Shown: one piece after another, positions 22,310-35,005 of the stretch | How the letters are laid out: the number at the start of each line of letters is the position of its first letter | Position numbering within the stretch: position 1 is the stretch's first letter | Source of the DNA: Episyrphus balteatus | Taxonomy: Eukaryota > Arthropoda > Insecta > Diptera > Syrphidae | Assembly (NCBI RefSeq): GCF_945859705.1 | Contig: NC_079135.1 | Span: 80,856,253-80,920,252 of the forward strand | Reading direction: 5' to 3' | Length of the DNA stretch: 64,000 bases | Notes under the pieces: generated by a model | Seen by the model: only the letters and a program-made list of their open reading frames with translations | Databases searched by the model: none | Told to the model about the DNA's origin: nothing | Position numbers and translations under genes: made by a program

Positions 22310-23757
22310 TTAATTTTTGGTATATTTGTCATGTTTCTCTTTGATTATCCAAATCGAATCAATTATTTCACCATTTTTATCATCAGACACTTGTTCAAAA
22401 TATAAATGGGTGCCGTTGTATGCCTTCATTCTTGTATAACCATAATCCTAAAGTAAAATGGAAGAAAACAATTAAAAATCGAACAAATAACACATTTATG
22501 TAAACACATACATTACTGTGAAAAGCATTCCATTCTGGTAGATCATGAGAGAATGGTTCACGCTTCTCTCTACAACCAGCCGAACCAGTTATGATTTGTA
22601 CTGGTGCTTTTGGATTTGTATACGGTGCCTCTTTTGTGCCATTGTATACTTTGAAATCATAAATTGGCCAAAGACGAGTATAAAAATGTTCATGAGCCAT
22701 GATTTCAACGTCTACGCCATAGTTGTAAAAAAGATCCTCCAACCCAAACCATTGCAACCAAGGAAGTCCTTTTCGAATATAGGTTTCTAGATTTTCATTA
22801 CAATCATATTCTTTGTTGTCACTACAATACATGGGACGGTGTCCGTATGTTATGATCCATGGCCTTACAGCTCGATTCTCTGGTTTAGTTGCTTCTTTCA
22901 AATCATTTTCCAACCATTCGAACTGCTTTACTAAACTTTTAATGCCATAATTCAAGAAGTAATATACTTCGGTTGAGTAGGAAATAAAGTGAACTGGGCC
23001 AAGATTGAAACTGTACCACATGCTATCTGAGTCACCTGGCATATTGAAGCGTGTTTTGTAGTTGGAAAAATTGCTGAAAATTTAAAATAATTTAACAAAA
23101 TAGTTAAGAAAACATTCTTGATTGACAAACTATTTTTCTTCATGATTCCCTGGGCAGACCATATAAGGCAGGTATGCAGCAACGGATTCTATTTGACGCA
23201 TAAATTCATCACCAACGTTGGCATTTTGAGAGTCCATGTCGTAGGCAAAGTCTCCAACATGAATCACTGCATCATACATTCCTTCTTGGGTGTCGGCTTG
23301 TAAACGACTCAATGATTGAGCATTTTCGTTACCCAAGTCACCGAAAATAGCCAATCTAGGTGACCAATCGGCTTTTTTTGAAGGTGGAGTAAACCAGAAA
23401 ATAGCACTCCAACCTAACGTTGATCCACAGGTGTAGGCATATTTGGTTAGTGACTCTAATCCTGATAGTTTAACCTAGAATTAAAACTTTGTTTTAACTG
23501 TTGTTTTTAAAAATACCGGTATGGTGAAAATTGTATTTGTTGGTTTTTTTTTTTTAATTTAAACTATTATATTATATATTTCATTACCTTATGAATGTAT
23601 TGAGATCTTTGTTTGTGTCCTCCATCTATGAAAAGTTTCGATTCTCCAACATGTTCAGTAAATTCATCTGATTCTGAGTCCCATTTTTTCAATTTAACTA
23701 AAGAGCTTTGAGTATCATCACGTGTTGACCATGTCACAACAATTTCTCCGACATTGT
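22310..23757 (-). CDS. Purple acid phosphatase (ACP7-like) body A, without its own first exon
   Basis: Exons in order of transcription: 23588-23757, 23131-23474, 22512-23073, 22310-22447; all in frame and stop-free. The first begins in phase 1 behind a good acceptor (ctatttcag), so an upstream exon ending one base into a codon is required; none is visible between here and body B. Seen: Fe/Zn-ligand blocks GDLGNENAQSL, GDFAYD, CPGNHEE, YGHRPMYCS and AHEHFYTRLWP. Secreted or lysosomal metallophosphatase of dinuclear-centre type. The HEH block departs from the AHEHSYERLWP of bodies B and C, and the N-terminal VEYG block is replaced, so this copy has diverged most. Joined to the exon at 31031-31133 it would encode 438 residues. 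Confidence 0.85.
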
Positions 23758-24567
23758 CTGAAATAGAAATTGCAATTGGATTTCGTTTAAGTCCATTAAC
23801 CTTATACATTAAACGTTGTCTCATGTTACTTTTGTAGAGGCTAAATGAACATCCTAAGTTACTCGACCTTTAGTTTGAAAAGCAGCATTGTCAGAAATTC
23901 ATTTTCTTTAAAAAAGGGATTTGTCTGTTTCTGGCAATTTGGGCTTTTAAAGAAAAACTAAAACTGGAGTAAAGATTAATCAGAATCTTTAAAACCGTTT
24001 TAGATAAAATTGCAGTGCTTCGAAAATTTTTGAAGTGTAGTGTTTTAAGGGAGATCCTCTTGCCCTATAAATAAAGTTGAACATTAAATCTACATTTACT
24101 TTTAAGTAATCTGTCCCAAAAAGGGTTATGTCTTAAATTATTAAGTCGCCTTTAAAGAAGCGAAACGGCTCTAATCTCTTTACGGGTGAAACAGATTCCT
24201 AAATTGATTAAAGTTCCTAAAGAACTGAGCCTTTTGAGTTTTTCTACTGAAGCCCTATTTTGTATCATTATGCCTAGCCATAGAAAATTTCTATTTTTAT
24301 TGCTTCTTTTTTTTCAAAAACATTTTTGCTAACAAAAAATCAAATGGTATAGTTCATTTGGAAGTTAAAACCTTTTTTTTTTAATTCCTGGAAAGGAATT
24401 AAAAATGGTTTAACATCTTACAAAAAAAAAAAGGTATCAGGTATTTAAAAACAGAAAATGTTGTTTAATATAAGTAATAAAGTTTTTCTTTTAATCTGCA
24501 TAATGTATAAGAAAAGTATATAATACATTACTCTTCACATAAAAATCATATATAAAATATTTTGTTA

Positions 24568-25951
24568 TCACAAATAGGACCCATGCTTCTCTTTTATAAT
24601 CCAAAATGAATCAATAATTTCTCCATTTTTGTCATCAGAAACTTGCTCAAAATATAAATGAGTTGTATTGTGAGCCGTCATTTTAGTATAACCATAATCC
24701 TAAAAAATAGTAAAACTTAATGAATCAGAATAAAACGAAAATTATAATAATTTTTTAAAACTACCCGACTATGAAAAGCACTCCATTCTGGAATAATTTT
24801 ATCAAAAGGTTCTCTTCCCTCTTTGCAGCCGGCTGAGCCAGTCACTAAATGCACAGGTGATCCAGGATTTTTGTATGGTTCCTCATGTGAACCATTGAAC
24901 ATTTTATAATCATAAATTGGCCATAAACGTTCGTACGAATGCTCGTGAGCCCAAAGCATAACATCTACACCAAATTTGTAAAACAAGTCTTCCAGACCAA
25001 AGAATCCCAATAAGGGTAGGCCTTTTCTAATAACTGTATTGTGCTTAGAGCAATCATCTCCATTGTCATTACTACAGTACATTGGGCGATGTCCAAAAGT
25101 AACAATCCATGGGCGAAGAGCTCTGTTTTCAGGCTGATTGGCGATTTGTAAATCTTTTTCCAACCAATCGTATTGATTTACTAAAGGTTTAATACCATAA
25201 TTTAAATAATAATATAATTCAGTGGAAAACCCAATAAAATGGACTGGACCTATGTTAAAGCTATACATTAGATTATCAGTTCCGCCTGGCATACTAAAGC
25301 GTGATCGATAGTTGGAGAAGTTGCTACACAGAAATAGAATTAATGTTATAACATCTAATGAAAGTTTAATATATCAACTTACTATCTTTCTTCATGATTG
25401 CCAGCACAAACCATATATGGCAAGTATGCAGCTACTGATTGTATTTGATTCATAAATTCATCACCAACTCTAGCGTTTTCGGAGTCCATGTCATAAGCAA
25501 AGTCTCCAACATGAATGATAGCATCATACAATCCACGCTGAGTGTCTTGTTGCAATCTGGCTAATGATTGTGCATTTTCATTTCCCATGTCACCGAAAAT
25601 TGCTAAGCGTGGTGACCATTCTGTGCCGTTGGGTTGAGTTACAAACCAAAATTCAGCCGACCAGCCAAGTGAACTTCCACAATGATAAATATAATGTGTA
25701 GAAGGTTTGAGATTACTTAAGGTCACCTAGAGAAGGTGGTGAAATTTTCGAAGTTAAAAAGTTGAATTTTTTATTGTAATTGTTGGTTCTTACTTCATGA
25801 ATGTATTGAGTGCTTTTTTCTTTTCCACCATCTACAAACTTGATAGGTTTTGATTTTGATAATTTTTCAAAAGCTGTTTCACCATATTCAACAATTGACT
25901 CTTTTGAATCATCGCGAGTTGACCATGTTACAACAATTTCGTTTGTCAAAT
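24568..25951 (-). CDS. Purple acid phosphatase (ACP7-like) body B, without its own first exon
   Basis: Exons 25794-25951, 25383-25726, 24765-25323 and 24568-24699, intact and in frame. As in body A, the first exon starts in phase 1 (acceptor ccttcacag) and needs an upstream partner that I do not find in the 830 bases before body C. Seen: EIVVTWSTRDD, GDMGNENAQSL, GDFAYDMDSEN, CAGNHEER, FGHRPMYCS and WAHEHSYERLWP, all metal ligands kept; GSAGCKEGREPF and the C-terminal DYGYTKM...FEQVSDDKNG block. Exon sizes equal those of body C apart from the last. With the exon at 31031-31133 the protein would have 431 residues. Confidence 0.88.
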
Positions 25952-26785
25952 CTGTGAAGGTATGAAAATTTGAAACAAAAATAGCCGGAAAAAAATTAAA
26001 TTGTTTAAAAAAGCTGTGCTATTTGTGAAGAATCCTTTTTTTTTAATTGTAACGGGTATTGGTCAAAGGTTTTACATTACTATCCAAGACGTTTTTGTGG
26101 TAAGCTTTATACTCCTTTTCAAAAGTTTTTTGCGTAATTGAGAAATGGGACACTTTTGTGTTAGAATTTACGCAAAATCATTACTGAACCAAGATGGGGC
26201 CTAAGCGAACTATTTTAACAATTATGTCTTATTTCTTAAAAGCTAAGTTAAAATTAACAAAATTCTCATTTCAAAAAAGAAAGTTTTTATCCTTAGTTCT
26301 CGCGTACCACTTCCAGAGTAGTTTGCTTCTTTTTATTATTTATTTCTTACTTTTTTTAGGCTAAAAGTTATGAGATAACCCACTAATCGTTTATGGTCAG
26401 ATTCTGTTGAAGCTGTCTTGAAATGTGTTGAGCTATAGATACTTCACCGACCGACGACTGAGTTACAAAATTAAAGGGAAAAATGTTTTTTTTTTGTATA
26501 TCAAAGAAATAAAAAAACAAATTTGTACGAATAAACAAAGATACATACATAAAATAAACATTTATATATTTAATTTGTTTTAACAAAATTTATTGCTTTT
26601 AACCTTTATTTATTTAATTTGTGTAAAAGAAAACTGTTGCAAAATTTGTTTAAGTATCTTACTTGTGCTCTTTGTTAAGCATTACAATTATTTTTTCAGA
26701 TAACAATTGGAATGTGAGATTGATATTTGGTTTAAATGCCTCTATAAATACGTGATTGAAAATAAAATAAATATTTCACAAAATG

Positions 26786-29700
26786 TTAGTGCTTATAACT
26801 TTCATGTTTGTCTTTGATAATCCAAAATGAATCAATAATTTCCCCATTTTTGTCGTCAGAGACTTGTTCAAAATACAAATGCGTTCCGTTGTGTGCTTTC
26901 ATGCGAGTGTATCCATAATCCTAGAATACATTAATACATATCGTATACAAAACAATCAATAATATAATCAGTTAATGTGTTGATTCCTACCTGACTATGA
27001 AAAGCACTCCATTCTGGAATTTTAGATACAAAAGGTTCACGACCTTCTTTACAACCTGCAGAACCAGTTACTATATGAACAGGTGCTCCAGGATTTCTGT
27101 ATGGTTCCGTCGTTGACCCATTGAAGACTTTATAATCATAAATTGGCCACAATCGTTCATATGAATGTTCATGAGCCCAAAGCTCAACATCTACGCCATA
27201 CTTGTAGAATAGATCTTCTAAGCCAAACAAATGCACAAACGGCCAACCAACGCGAACCAATGTTTCAGAATGCGTACAATCGTTGTCATTTTCATTGCTA
27301 CAATACATTGGTCGATGTCCAAAAGTTATGATCCAAGGACGGAGAGCTCGATTTTCTGGCTTATTGGCTTCTTGTAGATCTTTTTCCAACCATTCGTATT
27401 GGAATACAAGACTTTTAAGTCCATAATTAAGAAAATAGTAAACTTCAGTTGAAAAGCCAATAAAATGTACAGGGCCCAAATTAAAACTGTACATTATATT
27501 ATCTGTGTTTCCTGGCATACTGAATCGTGCCCGGTAGTTCGAGAAGTTACTTAAAATAAAAACAAGGAAAAATTGACTCAACAAATTGACAAAAACAAGT
27601 CAAAATTTAGGAACTTACAACTTTTCTTCGTGGTTCCCTGGACAAACCATGTATGGTAAGTATGCAGCAACTGGTTCAATTTGTTTCATAAATTCATCCC
27701 CAATTCTAGCATTTTCACTGTTCATATCATAAGCAAAATCACCAACGTGTACAATGGCATCGTACATACCACGTTGTGTTTCCTGCTGAATTCGACTTAA
27801 AGATTGAGCATTTTCGTTACCCATGTCGCCGTAAATTGCAACGGTGGGCGAATAATCGGCCCCAGATGGGACGGTACGGAATGAAAACTGAGATGACCAA
27901 CCGAGATGACCTCCGCAATGATATACGTAGGTAGAGTTTGGTTGTAAATTTTTTAATTTAACCTAAGAGCATATAATATTGCTATTGAAATATGTATGTA
28001 ATTTATGATTTGATTTAATTTACCCTATGAATAAATTGAGATCTATGCTTATCACCGCCATCTATAAATTGTTGTGATGTGCCTTCTGCCGTAAGGGCTA
28101 AACCATGAATACCATATTCGACAAGAGATGGACCAGCATCATCACGTGTGGACCAAGTGACTACAATTTCATCAGTAGTTTCTAGAAAATAAGAGAACCC
28201 AAAAATAAAATTAGGGTAAACAAATCATAGGGAATAAATCTTTTGGGGAAATTCAAACGGGTATTAATTTTTTTTGTAATTAATTAATAATATAAATAAA
28301 AGTAAGTCAAACAAAGAATCAAATTTTAGAAACCAGTTAGAAGGCAGTTAAAAAAATGCTTAAAGTCGATAAATAATTGGTGCGATTTCAACCACAGATC
28401 CAACACTAATCGATTTAATCGCATTAAATACCGTTGATTATTGATTTAAAAAATGTTCTTGATCCGTTTTACTGATTGCATTAACTGGCCCCTTAGGTAT
28501 AAGTGGTTGTCCGAAAAACGGCTGACTAGTATGTCAGCCAAAAACAGTGTATTCTAATACAATAGGGATCCGTACACGTAATTTGCTTCTAAAGTTGAAA
28601 ACTTTCTGAGCTTTGATGAAACGAGTGATACTGTTCTGACCAGATCGTAAAAATAAATGTTTTTTTTTAAATTCAATATAACGGCATATTAATCGCTTTG
28701 GCGTGTCAGATGAATTTTTAACTGATGATGAGTAAGCAACAATGGACAATTTTGGTCTTAAATTGAATGTGGGGGAGAGACATTAAAATTTATTGGTTCT
28801 TGGTGCAAATCCCTTCTAACACTTACTTTTGTGCTCTCGTCATTTTCATCTTCTATAGTCAGTGAATATTTTTTGAGTCTGTTTTATTTAACCAAGATAA
28901 GTTAACATTTATGGACTTCCTCACACGAGACAAGTTCTTCGATATTATACCTGCAAGCCTAGGAAGAACTTGTTTCGTGTGATCAGACCCCAAAGCATTT
29001 AATAATATAATAATGATATGATTATTTGAAATCTATATAATTATTTTAAGAAGTCCAACGTTCTCAATTTTTATAAAATAAGTATTCAACAACAATAACA
29101 TTACATCGGCTGTTGTCTTTTTACTTGCTCTATAGGGCAAGTATTGGTTTCGTGTAGAAAAAAAAATTTGAGGTTTTAATCAAAACCAACATTACGATGA
29201 TGGAGAAGATCAAAAAAGTGGTTTTCGTCATGCCGTCCGTCGGTCTGTGCGTGTGTGCGTCTGTGCGTCCATCTGTACATCGAGCTGGGGCCTAAACGGA
29301 TGGATGGATTTGCTTGAAACTTGGTACAGATGCTTTTTAGGTTATTCCCTAGGACCGTTTTTTTATTTTTTTAATATCTCCTTTTTAACGTATATCTCCC
29401 ATATAACGTTTTCGAGGTATTGCAACTTTCTCGAAAACGGCTCTAACAATTTTGATTAAATTTGGTATAAGTAATAGACTTAATGATTCTAACAAAACTG
29501 CGTTTTTATTTTTTCTCAAAAAATGCGGAGAACGGAAATATGGCGTTGCCGTTTTTCAAAAATTGACATGTTTTTTAAGTTCATATATTTCATTAAAGCA
29601 TAATTCAATTTTATTAAAAATTTACAGACATCATTTTGAAGTATAAAATGTAAAAAAAAAATATTTTTAAAAACATTTTTGAAAAAAAAAATTTATTTAA

Positions 29701-31133
29701 TTTTTAAACTTTCGATTTTTTTTTTTTTTACTTTTTTTTCTCGACACTAAATAAAATCTTAAAGCGTTTTCGTTTGGTCGTCCGGGACTGTCCGGAATTC
29801 TCCCGAACGATTCTGAAACTGATCGTTTGGCACTCAATGACAGTTCTAATTCTGAAAAGAAGAGAAAATCGATTCCGAATTTTGAGGCAGAATCAAAACC
29901 AGAATCACGCACACATGTTCACACTTAAGACGTCAAAGTAATGAAATGTCATTCTTTGTTGTTCATTTCTCAATTTTTAAGATTTTTAACTATGCACAAA
30001 CTTTAAACTATATTAAAATAATGTGAAGAAAACAAAACAAAAATAGATAACTTAATGATAATAAAAAAAATAAACAAAACAAAACTTTCATCAGACGTTC
30101 GCATTTGATGTTTCACAAATACAAAGAAACCCAAACTTCAGAATCAAAAAAAGTATCCAACTCTGATCGTTTGGCATTCCGGATCGGACAGTCCCGGATG
30201 CTTCTAAGAATTCCCAAACGAAAACGCTATTAAATTTCCCATAGACATTTAAGATAAAGATACTGTGAACTACAAGAGCAAGTACGTGCGACCCAGTCGT
30301 GCATTTTATTTTGATTGTATTCAAAGTTTGATTAAAAAAAAAAAATAATAAAATTTGTGTGTTTTTTGCTATGAGTTAAAGCAGTTTCTAGGAGACTTAC
30401 GCGATCATCAGACTCTTTTAATTGGTTTTAGCCGCCTTATGCTCAATTTATTTTGAAATACTGTGATTTGAAGATGAGATCAAGCCCATGGTTATGTGTT
30501 TAGCATACGGTTGAAAGTTAGTACCTATGAGCTTTTCAAATAAATTGGACATAAATCGTAGATTTTAGAACTCATAAGGATTCTTGGTTCTTTGGTTCCA
30601 GTGAAATATCTTTTACTCCTGACCACAAACTGATTAGATTAGTAAAAAAAAAAAAAACAAATTGTTGTTCAAAGACAACAAGCGCACAAGAAGTAGTTAT
30701 TAATCTCATTTTATATAAAATATTTTTTGTTTTTGTTGTTGACAAATTGAAAATAGAAATTCGTATAAGATAACAATGAAACAAAAGACTTATATAAACT
30801 AATTAAATAATCACTGTTGATTATTCATTAGGTTTTATTTGTTCGTAAGTTTTTAGGTGCCTACGATATATGTATCAATTGCATCAAAACAAATGGAATA
30901 AATACGCAATAGATAAATGTAATACTTATTTTAATTGTTTTTTAATTGTATATTATTGTATTTACTAGATATTAATGATAAATTTATTCTTAAGGATAAG
31001 TATAATTTCACAACAAAAAATTTTTAATACCTCCAAAGGACAAATGCACCTGCTCCGGTTGATAATGGAAAACTTTATCTATTTCACCATTCACTATAAA
31101 GAACAGTGTTAAAAAAATACATATCCGTTTCAT
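26786..31133 (-). CDS. ACP7: Purple acid phosphatase (ACP7-like) body C with signal-peptide exon
   Basis: Exons 31031-31133, 28024-28181, 27619-27962, 26991-27549 and 26786-26920 give 432 residues, the size of animal ACP7 (about 435). The first exon encodes a signal peptide (MKRICIFLTLFFIVNG) and the family start YQPEQVHLSFG, and ends in phase 1. Then EIVVTWSTRDD, GDMGNENAQSL, GDFAYDMNSEN, CPGNHEEK, FGHRPMYCS and WAHEHSYERLWP: a complete dinuclear metal site. Likely a secreted or lysosomal acid phosphatase. The first intron is 2.85 kb and holds several repeats, against introns of 60-80 bases elsewhere. Corresponds to Drosophila CG1637, as I recall. The only complete copy of the three by itself. 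Confidence 0.92.
28921..28982. repeat. Near-perfect 62-base hairpin in the acid phosphatase intron
   Basis: Arms tcacacgagacaagttcttc and its complement (28963-28982) with one mismatch, around a 22-base loop. It has the size of a small-RNA precursor stem, but could equally be a tiny MITE; no copy elsewhere in the window was seen. Confidence 0.45.
29110..29470 (+). repeat. Dispersed noncoding repeat with CTGTNYGT run, copy 1
   Basis: Ordered blocks ttttacttgc-tatagg-aagt, then cattacgatgat, aaaaaagtgg, gtccgtcggtctgtgcgtgt, ggatggatgg, and aaaacggctctaacaatttt. The same blocks occur in the same order, on the minus strand, at about 41030-41760. Noncoding here; the superfamily is not recognised. 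Confidence 0.65.
29763..30228. repeat. MITE with AGCGTTTTCGTTTGG ends, about 466 bp
   Basis: Left end agcgttttcgtttgg and gtccgggactgtccggaa; right end, inverted, agcgttttcgtttggg and atccgggactgtccg, then a shared tgatcgtttggc. Arms about 65 bases with small indels. The interior is AT-rich and noncoding. Confidence 0.75.
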
Positions 31134-31327
31134 TGTGAAAAAATTCACAAAATTATTTTAAAATTAAATTATAGTCCTTATCAAAATAACAATACAACAA
31201 AGAACAACTTCTAAACGCTAATCAAGTACAAGAACAAATAAAAACATCCAAGTACATGACACATGAAAACTAGGAATAGCTAGTGATGGCATGATTGTAA
31301 TGGTCAATCGATAGTATTTCACTATTT

Positions 31328-31352
31328 TATCGATAATATTTTACTATCGATA
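31328..31352. promoter_or_regulatory. Twin DRE motifs upstream of the acid phosphatase gene
   Basis: Two exact palindromes TATCGATA at 31328-31335 and 31345-31352, plus a partial ATCGATAG near 31308-31315, about 195-220 bases before the start codon at 31133. TATCGATA is the DREF-binding element of Drosophila housekeeping promoters. It places the likely promoter of the acid phosphatase locus here. Confidence 0.6.
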
Positions 31353-34124
31353 CTTTGGTTGACTTTGAAGTTTTGACTAGGGCAAAAATAATAGACTGTT
31401 TCGAGTTTTGCAAATAAGATGATTTCGAGATAATTTGCAAAAAGAGTTCTGAAACTAGATGGTTTCCCATACAAATATAAAATGAAATTCTGATTTACCC
31501 ATCTCAATGAGATAGGAAATGAACTCAACATTTCTATAAACAATGAACACACCCAAATTCACTGTGAATGGGTCTCAAAATAGTTGTTTTCGGATTTTTA
31601 CCTAGATGTCAAAAAGCCCAAAAAAGGGAAGGACACAAAAGAGAAAAAATAAAGATGAGCTGAAAAATGAAATGAGAATTTGTAATGGACAAGAGTATGA
31701 TATCTGATAAATTATAAGGAGTTGGAGATCTACAAAAAAGGAAAGTTATATAAAAAAAATACCACTTTGAACCTTTTGATACCTTTTTGATTCCAAAAAA
31801 TGATGACCGTTTTTTTTTGTATTCAAAAAACTCCACATCTGAATGTCAATGTTTACGTGTCAATATTTTTCATATGAAAGCTATGCCGGTGGTTTTTTTT
31901 TTTGCCACCGGTCTTCGTTGGTGATATGTGGGGTATTGGTTTTGGAGGCTCTTCAAACCAATCCCATGACGAAACAGTCGGTATCGTTTTTATCGTCCGT
32001 CGTTGTTGGTTTGGAAGAGCCTTTTGAAAATAATCAACTGTTGAGTGAGATTTAAACATTTTAAACTCAAGAATTAAGCTTTCTGTATTATTTTTTTAAA
32101 TACTCAAGAGGGAACCCTATCACAAATATGTTTGAACATGTTTTTGTATAATTTTAATATACTTTCACTACCGTTTTTGTCGGGTTGTATTGCTTACAGA
32201 GCCTTAAATTTTTCTCACAACTTCCCTCATCACTACCAAACATGAACACGCCTTTTAAACAACGCAAACTTGACGACAAAAACTCTTGAAATATTTTTCG
32301 ATATGTATTTTTGTGATTACTGTGAACTGTTGTGGTCTGCTGTGCTCTGTGATTGTTGTGATTGAAGTTACCTAAAAAAAACTATTGTAGGTTATTAATT
32401 TAATTGAAATTAACTTTAATTGGTAAGTAAAATTAAATTCATTTATTTAAATTAATCAATAAATAAATACATACAAATCTAACAAAAACATGTTGATTTT
32501 AATATTAATTAGTGACTTAACGAAATGTTAGAAAAAAAAGTGGTTGTTTAAAAAACTGCACCGCATGTCAAGAACGGTGTTTATCTATTTTTTTTTTTCC
32601 TACTGCTGCTGCTACACAAAAAAATGCAACTTGAGCAGTGTAGTGTCATTTTTTTCCAAGTTGGGCATTTAGCATTTTTCTAGTTGACCCAGTGCCAGTA
32701 GTTTATTTGTGTAAATATTTATAAAAATACAAATTGAATTAAGTTCGAGCCAGTTGATTTTTTTTTTATTCAAATCGATGTAATCGAGACAATTTGATAA
32801 TCTTTTGAAACAGGGGTCATTGATTATTTGATAAAAAAAAATTGAATGAAAAAAAATGTTTAAGTAAGTTTTTTTTTTCTTCATTTAATTTAAATTAAGA
32901 ACATTGTTTGTTAGTTAAAGAAAAATGTTAAATTTATGCGGGTGGGCGTTTGATTCTTATTTGAAACATTAATCGAACAATTACCTGTTCTTTTAATGGA
33001 AAATTTGGATTTTTTCAGCAAAAGAATGACTGTTCCTTTGCATAGAATCTATATTTAGTCAAGTGTATGATGAGTGTCGTGTCGTGTCATTGGGATTTTT
33101 TTTTTAAATTAAGTTAATCTATTATTAATGTTTCCATATAATTGAACTTGACTGAATTCAAAGTCTACTGGAGTAGGTACGAAAATGTATTGTCATATCT
33201 CATATTGGTGTATTCCAACGCATTGAATGAATTATTATAATATTTGAATTGCTAAATGTGTAATATAGGTGTATTTTATTATTTACATCAGATAATTTAA
33301 AATATTGTTCCATGTGATAAGAGAACTTGCGACTTTTACTCATACGATTGTAGTAGGTGTACCTTTATACCTACATTATAAAAATGTTTATTGCATTAGA
33401 CTAAGTGACGTCATAGTATTTTTTTGGGTTAAACTAATAATAATTGTAGACGAGAAATTTAAATATTATGTAGATTTTATTTCGAAGATCTTAAACATGT
33501 TTGTCAACAATAGAGTGTTGATATTATGTAGGTAGGTTCTGTCTATACCTTTTAATCGACCGGGCTAGCAAACCTCTTTTTACTAGGTAGGTATTTGTCC
33601 CACACATGTTTATAAAACTAATTGTACAGGTGCAAAATAGATGTTTTGATTGTTGATTTTTTTAATCCAAATGGAATAAAAAACGATTAAGAAATAGAAA
33701 AATATAAAATTAAAAAAATTAGAAAGGAAATAGGTAATTTAATCAATAGGTAGGTACCTATTCACTTTTTTTTGTACAAATAATAAAACAACCAGAATTC
33801 AAAAAATATAAACAAGTCAATACGATTGGAGCTTAAAAGGTTTTATGAAATTGAGAGGGTTCCGAAAATAAACAGCTTTTATACCTACTGCAAAGCTGAT
33901 ATCTGTATCATTTCACAATTTTTGGCATACAAAAATAATATAATCATTCTACTTATTTTAAGCCATTTCTGCTTAAGACCTTGAAGAAAGTAATAGATAA
34001 CTTCAATAGATCAGAAGTTTTAATAAATTAGCCACTTGACCATGTCAAAGGTAAGAAAATCTACTAAAACTGCCATATTAGAACTAACTAATTCCATACA
34101 AAGAACTTTAGGTGCAAAAGAAAC

Positions 34125-34610
34125 AGAACTTAGCGCCTTTCTAGACATAAAGGGCGAATTTTGATAACACCTCACATGTCGCTGTAAACAAAGCTCTTGT
34201 AAGGAAAGGAGTATCCATCACTCGTGAGATTGATCGATGAAACCAAAAATACGCCTGTCAACTACTCATTAAAATCTAATACCATCAAATGGTATTCGGA
34301 TGCGTGAAGAACAGTACAGGTGCAGGCTTTTTTGGGCCTAGTACCAAACTCTCCGTCCCAATGGGTCAATTCGCAAGTATCTAAGGCTGACGTAAATGCA
34401 ATTGTAAAATCCGCAGAAATAAACCTCGAATTAAATCACCGGAACAAAAGCATTTGACATTATGTCTGATAGCTGCCCTTAAAGCAGTTAAATCCTACGA
34501 AACAACTCTAAGCTAGTATTGGAGTGTTTAGGAAAACTTACCCAACTTGGCAAGATAAACAAAATCACTCTTTTCTGGGTACCTGGACACTAGGGCATTC
34601 GTTATTTTTG
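34125..34610 (+). mobile_element. Decayed non-LTR retrotransposon, RT and RNase H pieces
   Basis: Plus-strand fragments in shifting frames: AFLDIKGEF then DNTSHVAVNKALVRKG, the palm motif of Jockey/R1-type reverse transcriptase; then TGAGFFGPSTKLSVPMGQFA, ADVNAIVKSAEIN, IMSDS and KITLFWVPGH, the successive blocks of the RNase H domain that follows RT in such elements. Stops and frameshifts are frequent and the region between RT and RNase H is largely deleted. It is cut off at about 34600 by an inverted-repeat element. Confidence 0.75.
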
Positions 34611-34745
34611 AATCAAGTTCCTAAGTAGAAAAACTGTTTCTAAATAATAAAAGAAAAATCCCCTAATTTTTTCAGATTTTTATTTTGACGTTTGATGGCG
34701 CCCCAAGAAGGTTAAAGTTTTTCTCATTTGAAATAGGGATGTAAA

Positions 34746-35001
34746 TGTTGACTTATGAGGCCATTTTTAGATATTGCCTTAATGTACAAATTTTTTGATG
34801 AGGTTCTTTTCTATATTAAACACCCCTTTCAAAAAAATATAAACCATTTTTAGTTTAGTCAGGACATGCATGTCTTTTTTGGTTTTTATTTTATTTTTTA
34901 TGCTACACAAATGCTTGTTTTAGTAAAATATGCTAGGTTTAATAAACCCAAAAAAGACTTGCTTTAAAGCAATATAAAAAAAACTACCTCATAAGTCAAC
35001 A
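34746..35001. repeat. Inverted-repeat element with TGTTGACTTATGAGG ends
   Basis: Exact 15-base inverted ends (34746-34760 and 34987-35001), 256 bp apart. AT-rich interior, no coding. It abuts the Tc1-like element by two bases (the TA target). Confidence 0.6.
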
Positions 35002-35005
35002 CATA

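Noticed and set aside
22310..23757. Body A as a pseudogene
   Set aside because: All four exons are open, splice sites and phases are intact and the metal ligands are kept, which argues against simple decay; the missing first exon alone does not prove it dead.
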